Of a stretch of 64,000 nucleotides of DNA, positions 33,008-41,322 are shown one piece after another. The notes beneath the pieces are model-generated. The model was not told the origin of the DNA. It saw nothing but the letters and a program-made list of their open reading frames with translations, and did not search any database. A program made the position numbers and the translations under genes. Positions within the stretch are counted from its first letter, which is position 1; each line of letters opens with the position of its first letter. This DNA comes from Alistipes sp. Marseille-P5061 (GTDB taxonomy: Bacteria; Bacteroidota; Bacteroidia; Bacteroidales; Rikenellaceae): contig NZ_LT985748.1 of assembly GCF_900290115.1 (NCBI RefSeq), positions 62,001 to 126,000 on the forward strand, given 5' to 3'.

Positions 33008-33907
33008 ATGAGCAAAATCCTGAAGGTTCGAAGCGTCAATGACTACGGCAGCTACCTCGGATGTCCGGCACGGCATCCGCTGGTCTGTGTCATCGATTAT
33101 GCCGAGGTGTCGCCCATCCGCCACAGTCTGAACAACTACGGCGTCTACGCACTTTTCCTGCGCGATGACGTCGGCGTGGAGCTCGATTACGGCTGCGGCC
33201 GCTACGACTACAACAAGGGAACGCTGCTCTGCGTGGCCCCGGGGCAGGTGGGCGGCAAGGAGGACAACGGCGAGCGGGTATCGATTACGGGGTGGGCGCT
33301 TCTGTTCCATCCCGACCTGCTGCGCGGCACGCCGCTCGAAAAACGAATCCGCGACTACTCCTTTTTCGACTATCGCGTCAACGAGGCGCTGCACATGAGC
33401 GACCGGGAGCACGACATCCTGGTTTCGCTGATGCGCCGCATGCGCGAAGAGCTCGACAACGAGCGCGACGCACAGCAGGATGCCATTCTGGTCGGCTACA
33501 TCGGATTGGTGCTCAACTTCTGCCAGCGCTTCTACAACCGCCAGTTCCAGAGCCGCGAGGCGGAAAACTCCGACATTCTGGTCCGCTTCAACCGGCTGCT
33601 CGCCGACTATTACGAGCAGCAGCTCCAGCTGAAGCTCGGACTGCCCACCGTGCAGTACTGCGCCGACCGGCTCTGCTTGTCGCCCAACTACTTCGGCGAC
33701 GTCGTCAAGAGAACGACGGGCGACACGGCCAGCAACCACATCCGCCGGTTCGTGATTCGGCTTGCCAAGAACGGACTTTCGGCCGGCGAGAGCGTCGCGC
33801 AGGTAGCCGACCGCCTCGGGTTCGAGTATCCGCAGCACTTCAGCCGCATGTTCCGGCGACAGGAGGGCATTACTCCGTCGGAGTACAGCCGCAAGCGGCG
33901 CTCCTGA
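33008..33907 (+). CDS. AraC-family transcriptional regulator
   Basis: 299 residues. The N-terminal ~190 residues are a cupin-like sensing domain (VCVIDYAEVSPIRHSLNNYGVYALFLRDDVGVELDYGCGRYDYNKGTLLCVAPGQVGG). The C-terminal ~100 residues hold two helix-turn-helix units: LPTVQYCADRLCLSPNYFGDVVKRTTGDTASNHIRRFVIRLAKNGL and SVAQVADRLGFEYPQHFSRMFRRQEGITPSEYSR. It is divergent from the flavin reductase fusion and convergent, with a 38-bp overlap, with the amidohydrolase ending the long minus-strand operon. This flanking position makes it the probable regulator of both. The ligand is unknown. Confidence 0.93.
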   Translation: MSKILKVRSVNDYGSYLGCPARHPLVCVIDYAEVSPIRHSLNNYGVYALFLRDDVGVELDYGCGRYDYNKGTLLCVAPGQVGGKEDNGERVSITGWALLFHPDLLRGTPLEKRIRDYSFFDYRVNEALHMSDREHDILVSLMRRMREELDNERDAQQDAILVGYIGLVLNFCQRFYNRQFQSREAENSDILVRFNRLLADYYEQQLQLKLGLPTVQYCADRLCLSPNYFGDVVKRTTGDTASNHIRRFVIRLAKNGLSAGESVAQVADRLGFEYPQHFSRMFRRQEGITPSEYSRKRRS

Positions 33908-34913
33908 CAAACAGCTGTTCGGCATTCCGCCCCAGAATCCGGTCGGCATACCCGGCCAGCTCCCCGTCGGCGGCGAGTGTCTGTTTCAATCGTTCCAGAT
34001 TGGCCTGCAACACGGCATCGGGCAGATAGGGATAGTCCGAACCGTAGAGGATATGGTCGGGCGTGGTGATGGTGAGCAGCGCATGCAGGACCTCTGCCGT
34101 GGGATTCCCCGCCAGGTCGAAATAGAGGCGCGACAGGTTTGCTTTCCAATCAATCGGCTGCATGCAGCCCTGCGACACCATCGCCGGGAGGATGGATTTC
34201 ATTCTCGGCAATGCCAGCGGAAGGAACGAACCGCAATGGGGCACGACCACCTTCATATTCGGGTAACGGACCAGCACGTTCCGCGCCAGCATGTTCACCA
34301 CGGTCCGGGTCGATTCGGCCGGATATTCGTACATGGCCAGCGGTGTGGTGGCGATAATCTCCTTGGGACAGGGCGTCGGGCGGTGCGGATGGAGGATGAC
34401 GACGGCATGTCGCTCGTTGAGCACCTCCATCAGCGGATCCAGCGCCTCGTCACCCACATACTGCCCGCGGCTGTTGGTCGCCAGTTTCACCCCGTCGGCC
34501 CCCAGCGTATCGAGCGCATAAACGGCTTCGCGGATGGCAGCCTCCACGTCGGGCAGCGGCAGCGCGGCACAAAACCGGAACCGGCCGGGGTATCGCTGTT
34601 TCAGTTCGGCCGAGGCCTCATTCACACGGCGGATGCAGCGGGCCGACTCATCCGTATCGCCATAGTAGGGCTGCGGGGCCGGCATCGTCAGCACGGCCGT
34701 TCGGATACCCGCACGATCCATGAAGTCGATGTGCCGTGCGGCATCCCACGCAGGCAGCGGGAAACTCTCTTCGAGCTCCGCGCCGTGCGCCTTCAGCACC
34801 TCGAGATACTCCGGAAGGATGATGTGGGTATGGAGATCGACCGTCTGCCCGTAAAGGGGCGCCGTCCCGAGAGGCATGCCCGCAAGCAGCAAAGTGAACA
34901 GTTGCTTTCTCAT
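33870..34913 (-). CDS. Exported amidohydrolase-2 family protein (ACMSD-like)
   Basis: 347 residues with a signal peptide (MRKQLFTLLLAGMPLGTAPLYGQ). The metal-binding motifs of the amidohydrolase-related (ACMSD-type) TIM barrel are present: DLHTH near residue 27, ILHPH, VPHCGS, and YGSDYPYLPDA with the catalytic aspartate. Members hydrolyse or decarboxylate small carboxylic or aromatic substrates. Export is unusual for this group. It is the last gene of a minus-strand operon, 12 bp after the flavodoxin gene, and its 3' end overlaps the convergent AraC gene by 38 bp. The specific substrate cannot be told. Confidence 0.85.
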   Translation of the reverse strand: MRKQLFTLLLAGMPLGTAPLYGQTVDLHTHIILPEYLEVLKAHGAELEESFPLPAWDAARHIDFMDRAGIRTAVLTMPAPQPYYGDTDESARCIRRVNEASAELKQRYPGRFRFCAALPLPDVEAAIREAVYALDTLGADGVKLATNSRGQYVGDEALDPLMEVLNERHAVVILHPHRPTPCPKEIIATTPLAMYEYPAESTRTVVNMLARNVLVRYPNMKVVVPHCGSFLPLALPRMKSILPAMVSQGCMQPIDWKANLSRLYFDLAGNPTAEVLHALLTITTPDHILYGSDYPYLPDAVLQANLERLKQTLAADGELAGYADRILGRNAEQLFVRSAACGCTPTE

Positions 34914-34925
34914 GTCGCGTGCTTT

Positions 34926-35585
34926 TTAATGCTCCTCCCGGCCTGCTCCGAGCTCCTCCAGCCAAGCCGGAATACGGGTCGCCATGCTGCCCAACGAGCC
35001 GGAGGTGAGTAGCAGCGACTCTTCGAACAAGGCTTCGGGAACCAGCGCGGCAGCATCCCGTTCGGAGGTTCCGATGCCGCTGCTCCCGCTGCTGGCAAAG
35101 AGAGCGATCCGCTTTCCGGCCAGCAACGCGGCATGATCATGCAGGAATGCCTGCATCGGCGAGGCCATGTGCCCGAACCAGATCGGATAGCCGACAAAGA
35201 TGATGTCGTAATTGTCAAAACTTTCGACCGAGGTGGTGATTGCCGGGAAATCGCCTTGAGCAATGGCCTCCAGCTCCGTCTGTGCGCGGTCGAGCATTGC
35301 GTTGTAGTCCGTATCGTAGGGCACAGCCGGCTCCACCTCCGCCATCTCGCAATCCAATGTGGACTGAATGGTCCGGGCCATCCGCTCCGTATTGCCCGTG
35401 CGCGAGCAGTAGAGGACAAGGTAACGCCCGTCGGCTCCGTTCACGTTGCCGCCTTCCTCGTCGTTCCCGTCGTCCTCGGGTCGGGTCTGTTCCGGCTCGT
35501 TCGATGAAGGATGGGGTTCGCCGCAGGCCGTTGTCACGGCAAGTGTCGTCAGCAGCATCCAGGGGATCAAAAACAACTTTTTCAT
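34926..35585 (-). CDS. Flavodoxin-like lipoprotein
   Basis: 219 residues. A lipoprotein signal (MKKLFLIPWMLLTTLAVTTAC) and a ~30-residue acidic linker lead into a flavodoxin domain: GRYLVLYCSRTGNTERMARTIQ carries the FMN phosphate-binding loop, and YDIIFVGYPIWFGHMASPMQAFL and GKRIALFASSGSSGIG are the other FMN contacts. Flavodoxins are normally cytoplasmic electron carriers, so a lipid-anchored form implies redox work in the periplasm or at the membrane. It lies between the Fe-alcohol dehydrogenase remnant and the amidohydrolase in one operon. Its partner protein is unknown; the aldo/keto reductase with Fe-S clusters upstream is a candidate. Confidence 0.88.
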   Translation of the reverse strand: MKKLFLIPWMLLTTLAVTTACGEPHPSSNEPEQTRPEDDGNDEEGGNVNGADGRYLVLYCSRTGNTERMARTIQSTLDCEMAEVEPAVPYDTDYNAMLDRAQTELEAIAQGDFPAITTSVESFDNYDIIFVGYPIWFGHMASPMQAFLHDHAALLAGKRIALFASSGSSGIGTSERDAAALVPEALFEESLLLTSGSLGSMATRIPAWLEELGAGREEH

Positions 35586-35638
35586 ACGCTTCTCTTTTAA
35601 AGGTTTGACGCTTTTCCAAGGTCCGGATTGGGAATCGA

Positions 35639-36820
35639 CTATCTGTACGACTCCCGGTAGATGCGCACAATCTCCTCGTCTCTCATCTGCACCCGGTCGC
35701 TGGTGAACATGATGCCCATCACCTCGCGCGTATTGCGCATCAAGGTCTCGAATTCGTCGGGCGTGATGCCGTAGTCGGACATCTTCAGGTCGGCCACGCC
35801 GCAGGCCTCCTGCAGCCGGGTGAGAGCCGTGAGGAAATCTTCGGGCCGGGTGGCTTCGGGCATTCCCATGGCCTGCGCCATGCGAACGAAGCGCTCGTCG
35901 CAGGCGTGGCGTTCGATGAAGTATTTGTAGTAGGCCCGGCTAATCATAATCAGCCCTGCACCGTGAGGCAGTGCCGGATGATAGGCCGAAAGGGCATGCT
36001 CCAACGCGTGTTCGCTCGTAATCAGCGTGAGGCACATCACCACACCCGCAACGTGTTTCCGAAAGCCACGTGGGTGCGAGCCTCCATGTCCTTGCCATCT
36101 TTCACGGCACGGGGCAGGTACGTCGCCAGATTCTCGATGGCCGTCAGGGCATACATGTCGCTCATCAGGTTCGCACCCCGGGCAATGTAGCCTTCGGTGC
36201 TGTGGAACAGGGCATCGAAGCCCTGGTAGGCCGTGAAGGCGGGCGGCACGCTGGCCATCAGTTCCGGATCGACGATTGAGAGGACGGGAAAGAGTGAAGC
36301 ATCGCCCACGAACGCCTTCTCGAAGGTATCCTCCCTGGTGATGACGCCCGAGTTGTCCGTCTCCGAACCCGTTCCGGCCGTGGTCGTGATGGCGATGATG
36401 GGCAACGGCCGGACGGCAATCGGTTTGCCTTTGCCCGAACCGATGGGTACATAGTCCCAAAGCTCCCCGTCGTTGGTCGGCCATCACGGCAATGGCCTTG
36501 GTGCAGTCCATCACGCTGCCGCCGCCCAGCGCCACGAGGAAATCGCAGCCGTGCTCACGGGCCGCCTTCGCCCCGGCGTCGACGTTGCTGACGGTCGGAT
36601 TCGGCATCACCCCGTCGAAGAGGACCGTCTCCACGCCGGCCTTGTGCAGCTGCTCCTCCGTACGCGAGAGGTAGCCGTTGGCACGGGTCGATTTTCCGTT
36701 GGAGATCACGATCAGGGCGCGGCGTCCCGGCATCGGCTGTTCATTCAGTTTGTCCAGCATCCCGGCCCCGAACATCACCCGGGTCGGAACATACATGTCG
36801 TACATAAGATTGGTTTCCAT
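35639..36820 (-). pseudogene. Iron-containing alcohol dehydrogenase with two compensating frameshifts
   Basis: The N-terminal third (METNLMYDMYVPTRVMFGAGMLDKL...GCDFLVALGGGSVMDCTKAIAVMA) and the C-terminal third (AGVVMCLTLITSEHALEHALSAYHPALPHGAGLIM, with metal-ligand histidines) are in one frame. The middle (NDGELWDYVPIGSGKGKPIAVRPLPIIAITTTAGTGSETDNSG...FHSTEGYIARGANLMSDMYALTAIENL) is in another. An extra base near 36478 and a missing base near 36049 explain both shifts. The open frame therefore runs to the normal stop, but about 140 central residues are nonsense. The intact family (BDH/YqhD type) reduces aldehydes with NAD(P)H and Fe or Zn. As read the product would be inactive; raw-read errors are an alternative. 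Confidence 0.85.
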
Positions 36821-36851
36821 CTTTTAGAATTGTTTTATGTAAGTGTATTCT

Positions 36852-38141
36852 TTATTTACCCATCGTCTCCCGAACCCGGGCCAGCAGGTTCGGGATATCG
36901 AGATGCTGCGGACACTTGGCCAGGCATTCGCCACACGCGACACACGAGGAGGCCGGGTCGCCGCGCTGAACGGGCGACATCGACACGGTATAGTCGGCCA
37001 GCGCCCGCTGCAGGTTGCTGTGCAACAGGTAGTTGTTGTACACATAGGCGAAGATGTAGCCGATGGCCACGTTATGCGGACAGGGAATACACTGGTAACA
37101 ACCCGTGCAGTCGATATGGCCCGGTGCATGGCGGTAGGCCTGGATGGCAGCTCCCAACGCCTCACGCTCGGCCGGCGAGAACATATTCGGCCGGGCCTTG
37201 GCAGCATACCTCAGATTCTCCTCCACATCCGCCATGGAACCCATGCCGCTGACCGCCACGCTCACCTCGGGAATATCCCACAGATAGTCCAGCGCCCACT
37301 CTGCATAGGGCTTGCGGATCCCCGTCGAGGCCAGTGCATCGTGCATCGCCTGCGGCAGACGGGCCAGGAACCCCGTGCGGACGGGCTTCATCACCGCCAG
37401 CCCCATCCCGTTGGCGGCGGCATACTTCGGGCCGAGCACCCCTGCCTCGTATTCGTAATCCAGGTAGTTGTGCTGAATCAGGCAGAAATCCCAGGCCGGG
37501 GTGTATTCCACTACCTTCTTGAACAGCTGCAGGCTGTCGTGGAACGAGAAACCCATGAAGCGGATCTTGCCCTGGGCCTTCAGCCGCTCCATCTTTTCGA
37601 TGAGCCTATAAGGCAGCACATAATCCTTCCACGCGCGGTGCATGATCATGTGGATGTGGTAGAAATCAATCACGTCCGTACCAATGGTACGGCGCGACTG
37701 GTCAAAGAACTTTTCGAAATCGTCCGCCGACCGCATCTCCCACCACGGCATCTTGGAGGTGACATACACCCGGTCGCGCCAGCCTCCGGCCAAAGCACGA
37801 CCCACCGTCTGTTCGCTCTCTCCGCCCAGGTAGACACGCCCCGTGTCGATGTAGTTCACACCGCCTTCGATGGCACGGCGTACCATGGGCGTGGTCTGGT
37901 CGAAATCCACGTGACCGTTCTTCATCGGCAGCCGCAGCATGCCGAAACCCAGCGCCGATACCTTCACGCCGGTTCGCCCCATCGGGCGGTACTGCATCTG
38001 CGGATTGTAATTGAGAATCTCTCTCGACAACCGCTCCCGTACGGCTTGTTTTTCAACCTCCTGCGCCAGGGCTTTCGGACCGATTATCGCACTGGCAGCT
38101 GCGGCAAAAAGTCCACTTTTAAGAAAATCGCGTCTATCCAT
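36852..38141 (-). CDS. Aldo/keto reductase with Tat-like signal and C-terminal 4Fe-4S ferredoxin domain
   Basis: 429 residues. The N-terminus MDRRDFLKSGLFAAAASAIIGPKALAQ is a twin-arginine-type signal. The AKR barrel follows (YRPMGRTGVKVSALGFGMLRLP; YIDTGRVYLGGESEQTVGRAL with the catalytic Tyr region; FMGFSFHDSL). The C-terminus (residues ~340-425) carries cysteine motifs CTGCYQCIPC and CVACGECLAKCP for iron-sulfur clusters. This is a known Fe-S aldo/keto reductase architecture, here exported folded. It is the first gene of the minus-strand operon (AKR, Fe-ADH remnant, flavodoxin, amidohydrolase) with a promoter ~65 bp upstream. Substrate is unknown; a role in carbonyl or quinone reduction is inference. 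Confidence 0.9.
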   Translation of the reverse strand: MDRRDFLKSGLFAAAASAIIGPKALAQEVEKQAVRERLSREILNYNPQMQYRPMGRTGVKVSALGFGMLRLPMKNGHVDFDQTTPMVRRAIEGGVNYIDTGRVYLGGESEQTVGRALAGGWRDRVYVTSKMPWWEMRSADDFEKFFDQSRRTIGTDVIDFYHIHMIMHRAWKDYVLPYRLIEKMERLKAQGKIRFMGFSFHDSLQLFKKVVEYTPAWDFCLIQHNYLDYEYEAGVLGPKYAAANGMGLAVMKPVRTGFLARLPQAMHDALASTGIRKPYAEWALDYLWDIPEVSVAVSGMGSMADVEENLRYAAKARPNMFSPAEREALGAAIQAYRHAPGHIDCTGCYQCIPCPHNVAIGYIFAYVYNNYLLHSNLQRALADYTVSMSPVQRGDPASSCVACGECLAKCPQHLDIPNLLARVRETMGK

Positions 38142-38204
38142 GTCGTTTCCCGTTTATCTGTTCCGACCCCCGGTCAGACAGAATTGTGGCCGTTGTGTCT
38201 GCTG

Positions 38205-38212
38205 CAAAGGTA
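38205..38212 (-). promoter_or_regulatory. -7 element of the redox operon
   Basis: TACCTTTG on the minus strand 64 bp upstream of the aldo/keto reductase start. Confidence 0.55.
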
Positions 38213-38292
38213 ATCTGGCGGGGAGTCACCCGACGTAACGATTTCATGGAAGAATGTACAGTTTTTACGGATTATGAATCCCTATAAACTGA

Positions 38293-38325
38293 GCGGCGGG
38301 GATCTGCAATAGAACCCTCGCCGCC
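38293..38325 (-). terminator. Probable terminator of the recombinase gene
   Basis: GCGGCG-GGG and its complement with one bulged base form a 9-bp stem about 30 bp past the minus-strand stop at 38357. The T-run is weak on the minus strand. Confidence 0.5.
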
Positions 38326-38356
38326 GCATCTTCGTTTTTTCAACTCAACAACCGGT

Positions 38357-39613
38357 TTATGCCGTCAGCACCTGGCCGATGCGGCGCATCTCGCGACTGA
38401 TGTTCGCCTCGGAGATCTTCGCGTAGCGCCGTGTCATGTTCGTATTTGTATGGCCCAGAATCTTGGCGATGATGTCGATCGGCATTCCGTATTCAATCGC
38501 CAAGGTGGCAAACGTATGGCGCGCCAGGTGCGTGGTCAGATGCTTGTGAATCTGGCAAATATCCGCTATCTCCTTCAGGTAGGCGTTCATCTTCGTATTC
38601 GACGGGACAGGCAGCAGTTTGCCCCGCGCCCGACAGTTGGCGTCGTCGCGGTACTTCTCCAGCAGGGCCGCCGCCTGCGGAAGCACCGGAACGCGGCTCA
38701 TCACCGCGGTCTTCTCCCGCGGTTTATGGATCCACAGCTGTCCCTCCTCGTCCGTCGTGAAGTGTTCCCGCCGCAGGTGGTCGACATCCGTGAAGGCCAG
38801 TCCCGTCAGCGCGCAGAAGCAGAAGACATCCCGGATGCGGTCAAGACGCTCGTTGGGCATCGGCCGCTTCAGCAGCAAATCCAGTTCCGCCTTCGTCAGC
38901 GGGACTTTGACATTCGTCTTGTCGATCTTCATCTTGTAGTAACGGAAGGGATTCTTCTCGATCCACTCGTTGCGGACCGCATAGAGTAGAAAGTTTTTCA
39001 AACAGCACAGCAGATTGACCGCCCCGTTGTTGTGGCAGTTGTAGGCCGTCTGCATGTAGGTATTCAGCCCATCAACGTAGGCATAGTCGACCGTCTCCAG
39101 CGGAAGATCCTCTTTGTGGTAGGTATCCCGGATATATTCGGTCATGTAGCGCAGCAGGCGGTGGTACTTGTTGGCCGTGAGCTGCGTGATGCGGGTGCCG
39201 ACCTCCTGCTGGCGTTTCTCGCAGTATTTGCCGAACTCCGTCAGCACCATTCGGCTCGAAGAGGCGGAGCCGAGCAGCTGTTTGACGGCAAAGCAGGTCG
39301 GCGTCTTGTTCTCCTGGATCAGGCGGTCATAGGCGGCAAGGATCGAGGCCCGGTAACTGGCGATGATGCGGTTGATCTGCAGGTCGACCTCGTCCTTGTA
39401 GAGCGAGCGTTCGAGGCGCTGGTTCCAGCGTTCCGGCTCGATCTGGCATTGTGTATAAATTTCGGTCGACTGGCCGGTCGTGGTGATGCGGGCATAGATC
39501 GGGGCCTTGCCCTTTTTCGTGACTTTGGTCTTCTTGCAGAAGAAGACAACGCTGAAGGTGGTTCGTGGCAATAGGACGGCTTGGTTTTTGAGTAAATTAA
39601 ACGTCTTCAGCAT
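38357..39613 (-). CDS. Tyrosine recombinase (Bacteroidetes-type integrase)
   Basis: 418 residues from ATG 39613 (MLKTFNLLKNQAVLLPRTTFSVVFFCKKTKVTKKGKAPIYARI); an earlier in-frame ATG at 39697 adds a poor extension. It has an Arm-DNA-binding N-domain, a SAM-like core-binding domain (~120-215) and a catalytic domain with HLARHTFATLAIEYG (His-x-x-Arg) and GHTNTNMTRRYAKI (His and nucleophile Tyr). The first catalytic arginine is replaced (ALTGLAFTDVDHL), as in many Bacteroidetes integrases such as IntDOT. It likely integrated an element at the adjacent tRNA-Gly: a 19-bp copy of the tRNA 3' end lies 222 bp upstream. Neighbouring cargo limits are unclear. Confidence 0.92.
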   Translation of the reverse strand: MLKTFNLLKNQAVLLPRTTFSVVFFCKKTKVTKKGKAPIYARITTTGQSTEIYTQCQIEPERWNQRLERSLYKDEVDLQINRIIASYRASILAAYDRLIQENKTPTCFAVKQLLGSASSSRMVLTEFGKYCEKRQQEVGTRITQLTANKYHRLLRYMTEYIRDTYHKEDLPLETVDYAYVDGLNTYMQTAYNCHNNGAVNLLCCLKNFLLYAVRNEWIEKNPFRYYKMKIDKTNVKVPLTKAELDLLLKRPMPNERLDRIRDVFCFCALTGLAFTDVDHLRREHFTTDEEGQLWIHKPREKTAVMSRVPVLPQAAALLEKYRDDANCRARGKLLPVPSNTKMNAYLKEIADICQIHKHLTTHLARHTFATLAIEYGMPIDIIAKILGHTNTNMTRRYAKISEANISREMRRIGQVLTA

Positions 39614-39760
39614 CGGAATGTTGCAGAGGAAAATGATGCAAATCAGTGAAATAGAGCTAAATCGTGACCTGTTTTCGGTCCGAGCGAAAAAGGTCACGAT
39701 TAAGGCCTGAAATACTTGCTGCCTTTTGCTTCAACAGGAGTGGGGGAATAAAAGAAAAAA

Positions 39761-39785
39761 CCTTGCATATCGCTGATATACAAGG
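39761..39785 (-). terminator. Hairpin terminator beside the att-like repeat
   Basis: CCTTGCATATC (39761-39771) pairs with GATATACAAGG (39775-39785) apart from one G-T pair. On the minus strand it is followed by TTTTTTCTTTTATT, a strong intrinsic terminator with no gene directly upstream except the tRNA-like remnant. Confidence 0.75.
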
Positions 39786-39834
39786 TTTTCTAGGATTTGG
39801 TCAGTTCTCTGCTCGTCCTTTCGTCTGACCCGGA

Positions 39835-39853
39835 GAGCGGAAAACGGGACTCG
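39835..39853 (-). repeat. Copy of tRNA-Gly 3' end (att-like site / tRNA remnant)
   Basis: Nineteen bases (GAGCGGAAAACGGGACTCG) identical to 40011-40029 inside the intact tRNA-Gly. On the minus strand it is preceded by GCGGAACCGC, so it may be a deleted tRNA copy or an attachment-site duplication left by the integrase. Confidence 0.75.
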
Positions 39854-39976
39854 CACTCGCGCTGCGCGCGAGCGGTTCCGCGAAACTTTGCAGACACCCC
39901 CGGCCCCTGGAAGGGGCGCTTTGAGGTCGCAGGTGCCGAGTCCATCGCCCCGGCATGCCCGGCATGCAAAACAAAA

Positions 39977-40000
39977 GGGAGAATCTTTGAAGATTCTCCC
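39977..40000 (-). terminator. Terminator of tRNA-Gly
   Basis: GGGAGAATCTT (39977-39987) and its complement (39990-40000) form an 11-bp stem just past the tRNA 3' end on the minus strand, followed by TTTTGTTTTG. Confidence 0.88.
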
Positions 40001-40008
40001 TTCTGCTT

Positions 40009-40084
40009 TGGAGCGGAAAACGGGACTCGGACCCGCGACCTCAACCTTGGCAAGGTTGCGCTCTACCAACTGAGCTATTTCCGC
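40009..40084 (-). tRNA. tRNA-Gly (anticodon GCC)
   Basis: The minus strand folds as a full cloverleaf: acceptor GCGGAAA/TTTCCGC, D-arm with AGCTCAGTTGGTAGAGC, anticodon stem-loop AACCTTGCCAAGGTT with GCC at 40049-40051, T-arm GGGTCCGAGTCCC, and an encoded 3' TCCA. Its 3' end is the likely attachment site of the neighbouring integrase. Confidence 0.96.
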
Positions 40085-40280
40085 ATCGGTAGCGACGTTT
40101 GTCGTTTGCGAGTGCAAAGGTAGGTAAAAAATGCGCACTTCCAAATTTTTGGCCCCATTTTTTTGAATTTTCCGCGTTTTTATTTTCCAAAACCGGAGGC
40201 GCTGCGCCGTATCCGGCTGAGCGTCAGTGGGGATGTGAAAATATCCGCTCGTCGGGCGTAGAATTTCCGCCGCGAACCCT

Positions 40281-40288
40281 TATCTTTG
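40281..40288 (+). promoter_or_regulatory. -7 element of the acyl-CoA reductase gene (leaderless transcript?)
   Basis: TATCTTTG ends 5 bp before the ATG at 40294. Transcription would begin at or within a few bases of the start codon, which predicts a leaderless mRNA. Confidence 0.65.
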
Positions 40289-40293
40289 TCTTC

Positions 40294-41286
40294 ATGAAAC
40301 GGACGATTGAACTCTTTGCCGAGCTCGGGCGGCGCCTGCGCGGCTTCGGCGACGATGAGGCCTCGCGGCTGGTCATCGACTGCGCCTGTGCGGCCAACGG
40401 CTGGTTTACGCCCCGCGACATCCGGCGGGCCGTAGGGGCCATCGTGAGCCGGATGCTCGACCCCGGGCTGCTTGCGGGGTGGCTCTCTCGCTACGAGGGA
40501 ATCCCGGTCTGCAAGCCCCGCCGCGTGCTGGTGGTCATGGCCGGCAACATCCCGCTGGTCGGCTTCTTCGACCTGCTCTGCGTCGTGGCGAGCGGCCACC
40601 GCTGTCTGGTCAAGCCGGCGGCCAAGGACCGCGTGCTGATGGAGTATGTCTGCGCGCTGCTGCGGGAGATTGAGCCCGGGATGGCTATCGAGGAGTACGA
40701 CGGGCGAGGGGAGGTCGACGGCGTCATCGCCACCGGCAGCGACAATGCCAACCGCTACTTCCGCAGCCGCTTCGGCGGCATCCCGGCGCTGCTGCGCGGC
40801 AACCGCCACTCGGTGGCCGTCCTCTCGGGCCGCGAGCGCGACGAACAGCTCGCGGCGCTCGCCGACGACATCTGGGCCTATTCGGGCCTCGGCTGCCGCA
40901 ACGTCTCGCTGCTCTTCGTCCCCGAGGGGTACAGGCCGCATCTGCGGGTGCCCGACGGGATGAATCCCAAATTCGCCAGCAACTACCGCCAGGCGCGGGC
41001 GCTGCTGGTGATGGAGCGTCACCCCTTCGTCGATGTCGGCGGAGCACTGCTGGTGCCCCGCCGCGACTTCCCGCGCATGCTCAGCGAGCTGGCCGTGGCC
41101 GAATACCGCTCGACGGGGGAGGTGGAGGCGTGGCTCGCCGCGCACGACGGCAAGTTGCAGTGCGTCGTCTCGCAGTGCGTCGACCATTCGCGGCGCGTTG
41201 ACTTCGGTCAGGCGCAGTTGCCGACGCTCACGGACTATCCCGACGACCGCGATATTCTCCGCTTCCTGACGACGGAGCTCCGATAA
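40294..41286 (+). CDS. Acyl-CoA reductase (LuxC-like)
   Basis: 330 residues. The body (CKPRRVLVVMAGNIPLVGFFDLLCVVASGHRCLVKPAAKDRVL, GVIATGSDNANRYFRSRFGGIPALLRGNRHSVAVLSG, then WAYSGLGCRNVSLLFVPEGY) matches the LuxC/acyl-CoA reductase family, which reduces acyl thioesters to aldehydes with NADPH. The cysteine in GLGCRNVS is the expected acyl-enzyme nucleophile. Members of this length are common in Bacteroidetes, but their physiological substrate is not established. The ATG at 40294 was chosen over upstream ATGs because the promoter box ends at 40288. Confidence 0.85.
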   Translation: MKRTIELFAELGRRLRGFGDDEASRLVIDCACAANGWFTPRDIRRAVGAIVSRMLDPGLLAGWLSRYEGIPVCKPRRVLVVMAGNIPLVGFFDLLCVVASGHRCLVKPAAKDRVLMEYVCALLREIEPGMAIEEYDGRGEVDGVIATGSDNANRYFRSRFGGIPALLRGNRHSVAVLSGRERDEQLAALADDIWAYSGLGCRNVSLLFVPEGYRPHLRVPDGMNPKFASNYRQARALLVMERHPFVDVGGALLVPRRDFPRMLSELAVAEYRSTGEVEAWLAAHDGKLQCVVSQCVDHSRRVDFGQAQLPTLTDYPDDRDILRFLTTELR

Positions 41287-41290
41287 ATGG

Positions 41291-41298
41291 TATCTTTG
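41291..41298 (+). promoter_or_regulatory. -7 element of the pRiA4b-like gene
   Basis: TATCTTTG four bases after the previous stop and 25 bp before the ATG at 41323, so the gene has its own promoter. Confidence 0.65.
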
Positions 41299-41322
41299 AA
41301 CGTTATAAATATTTTTTGTGCT

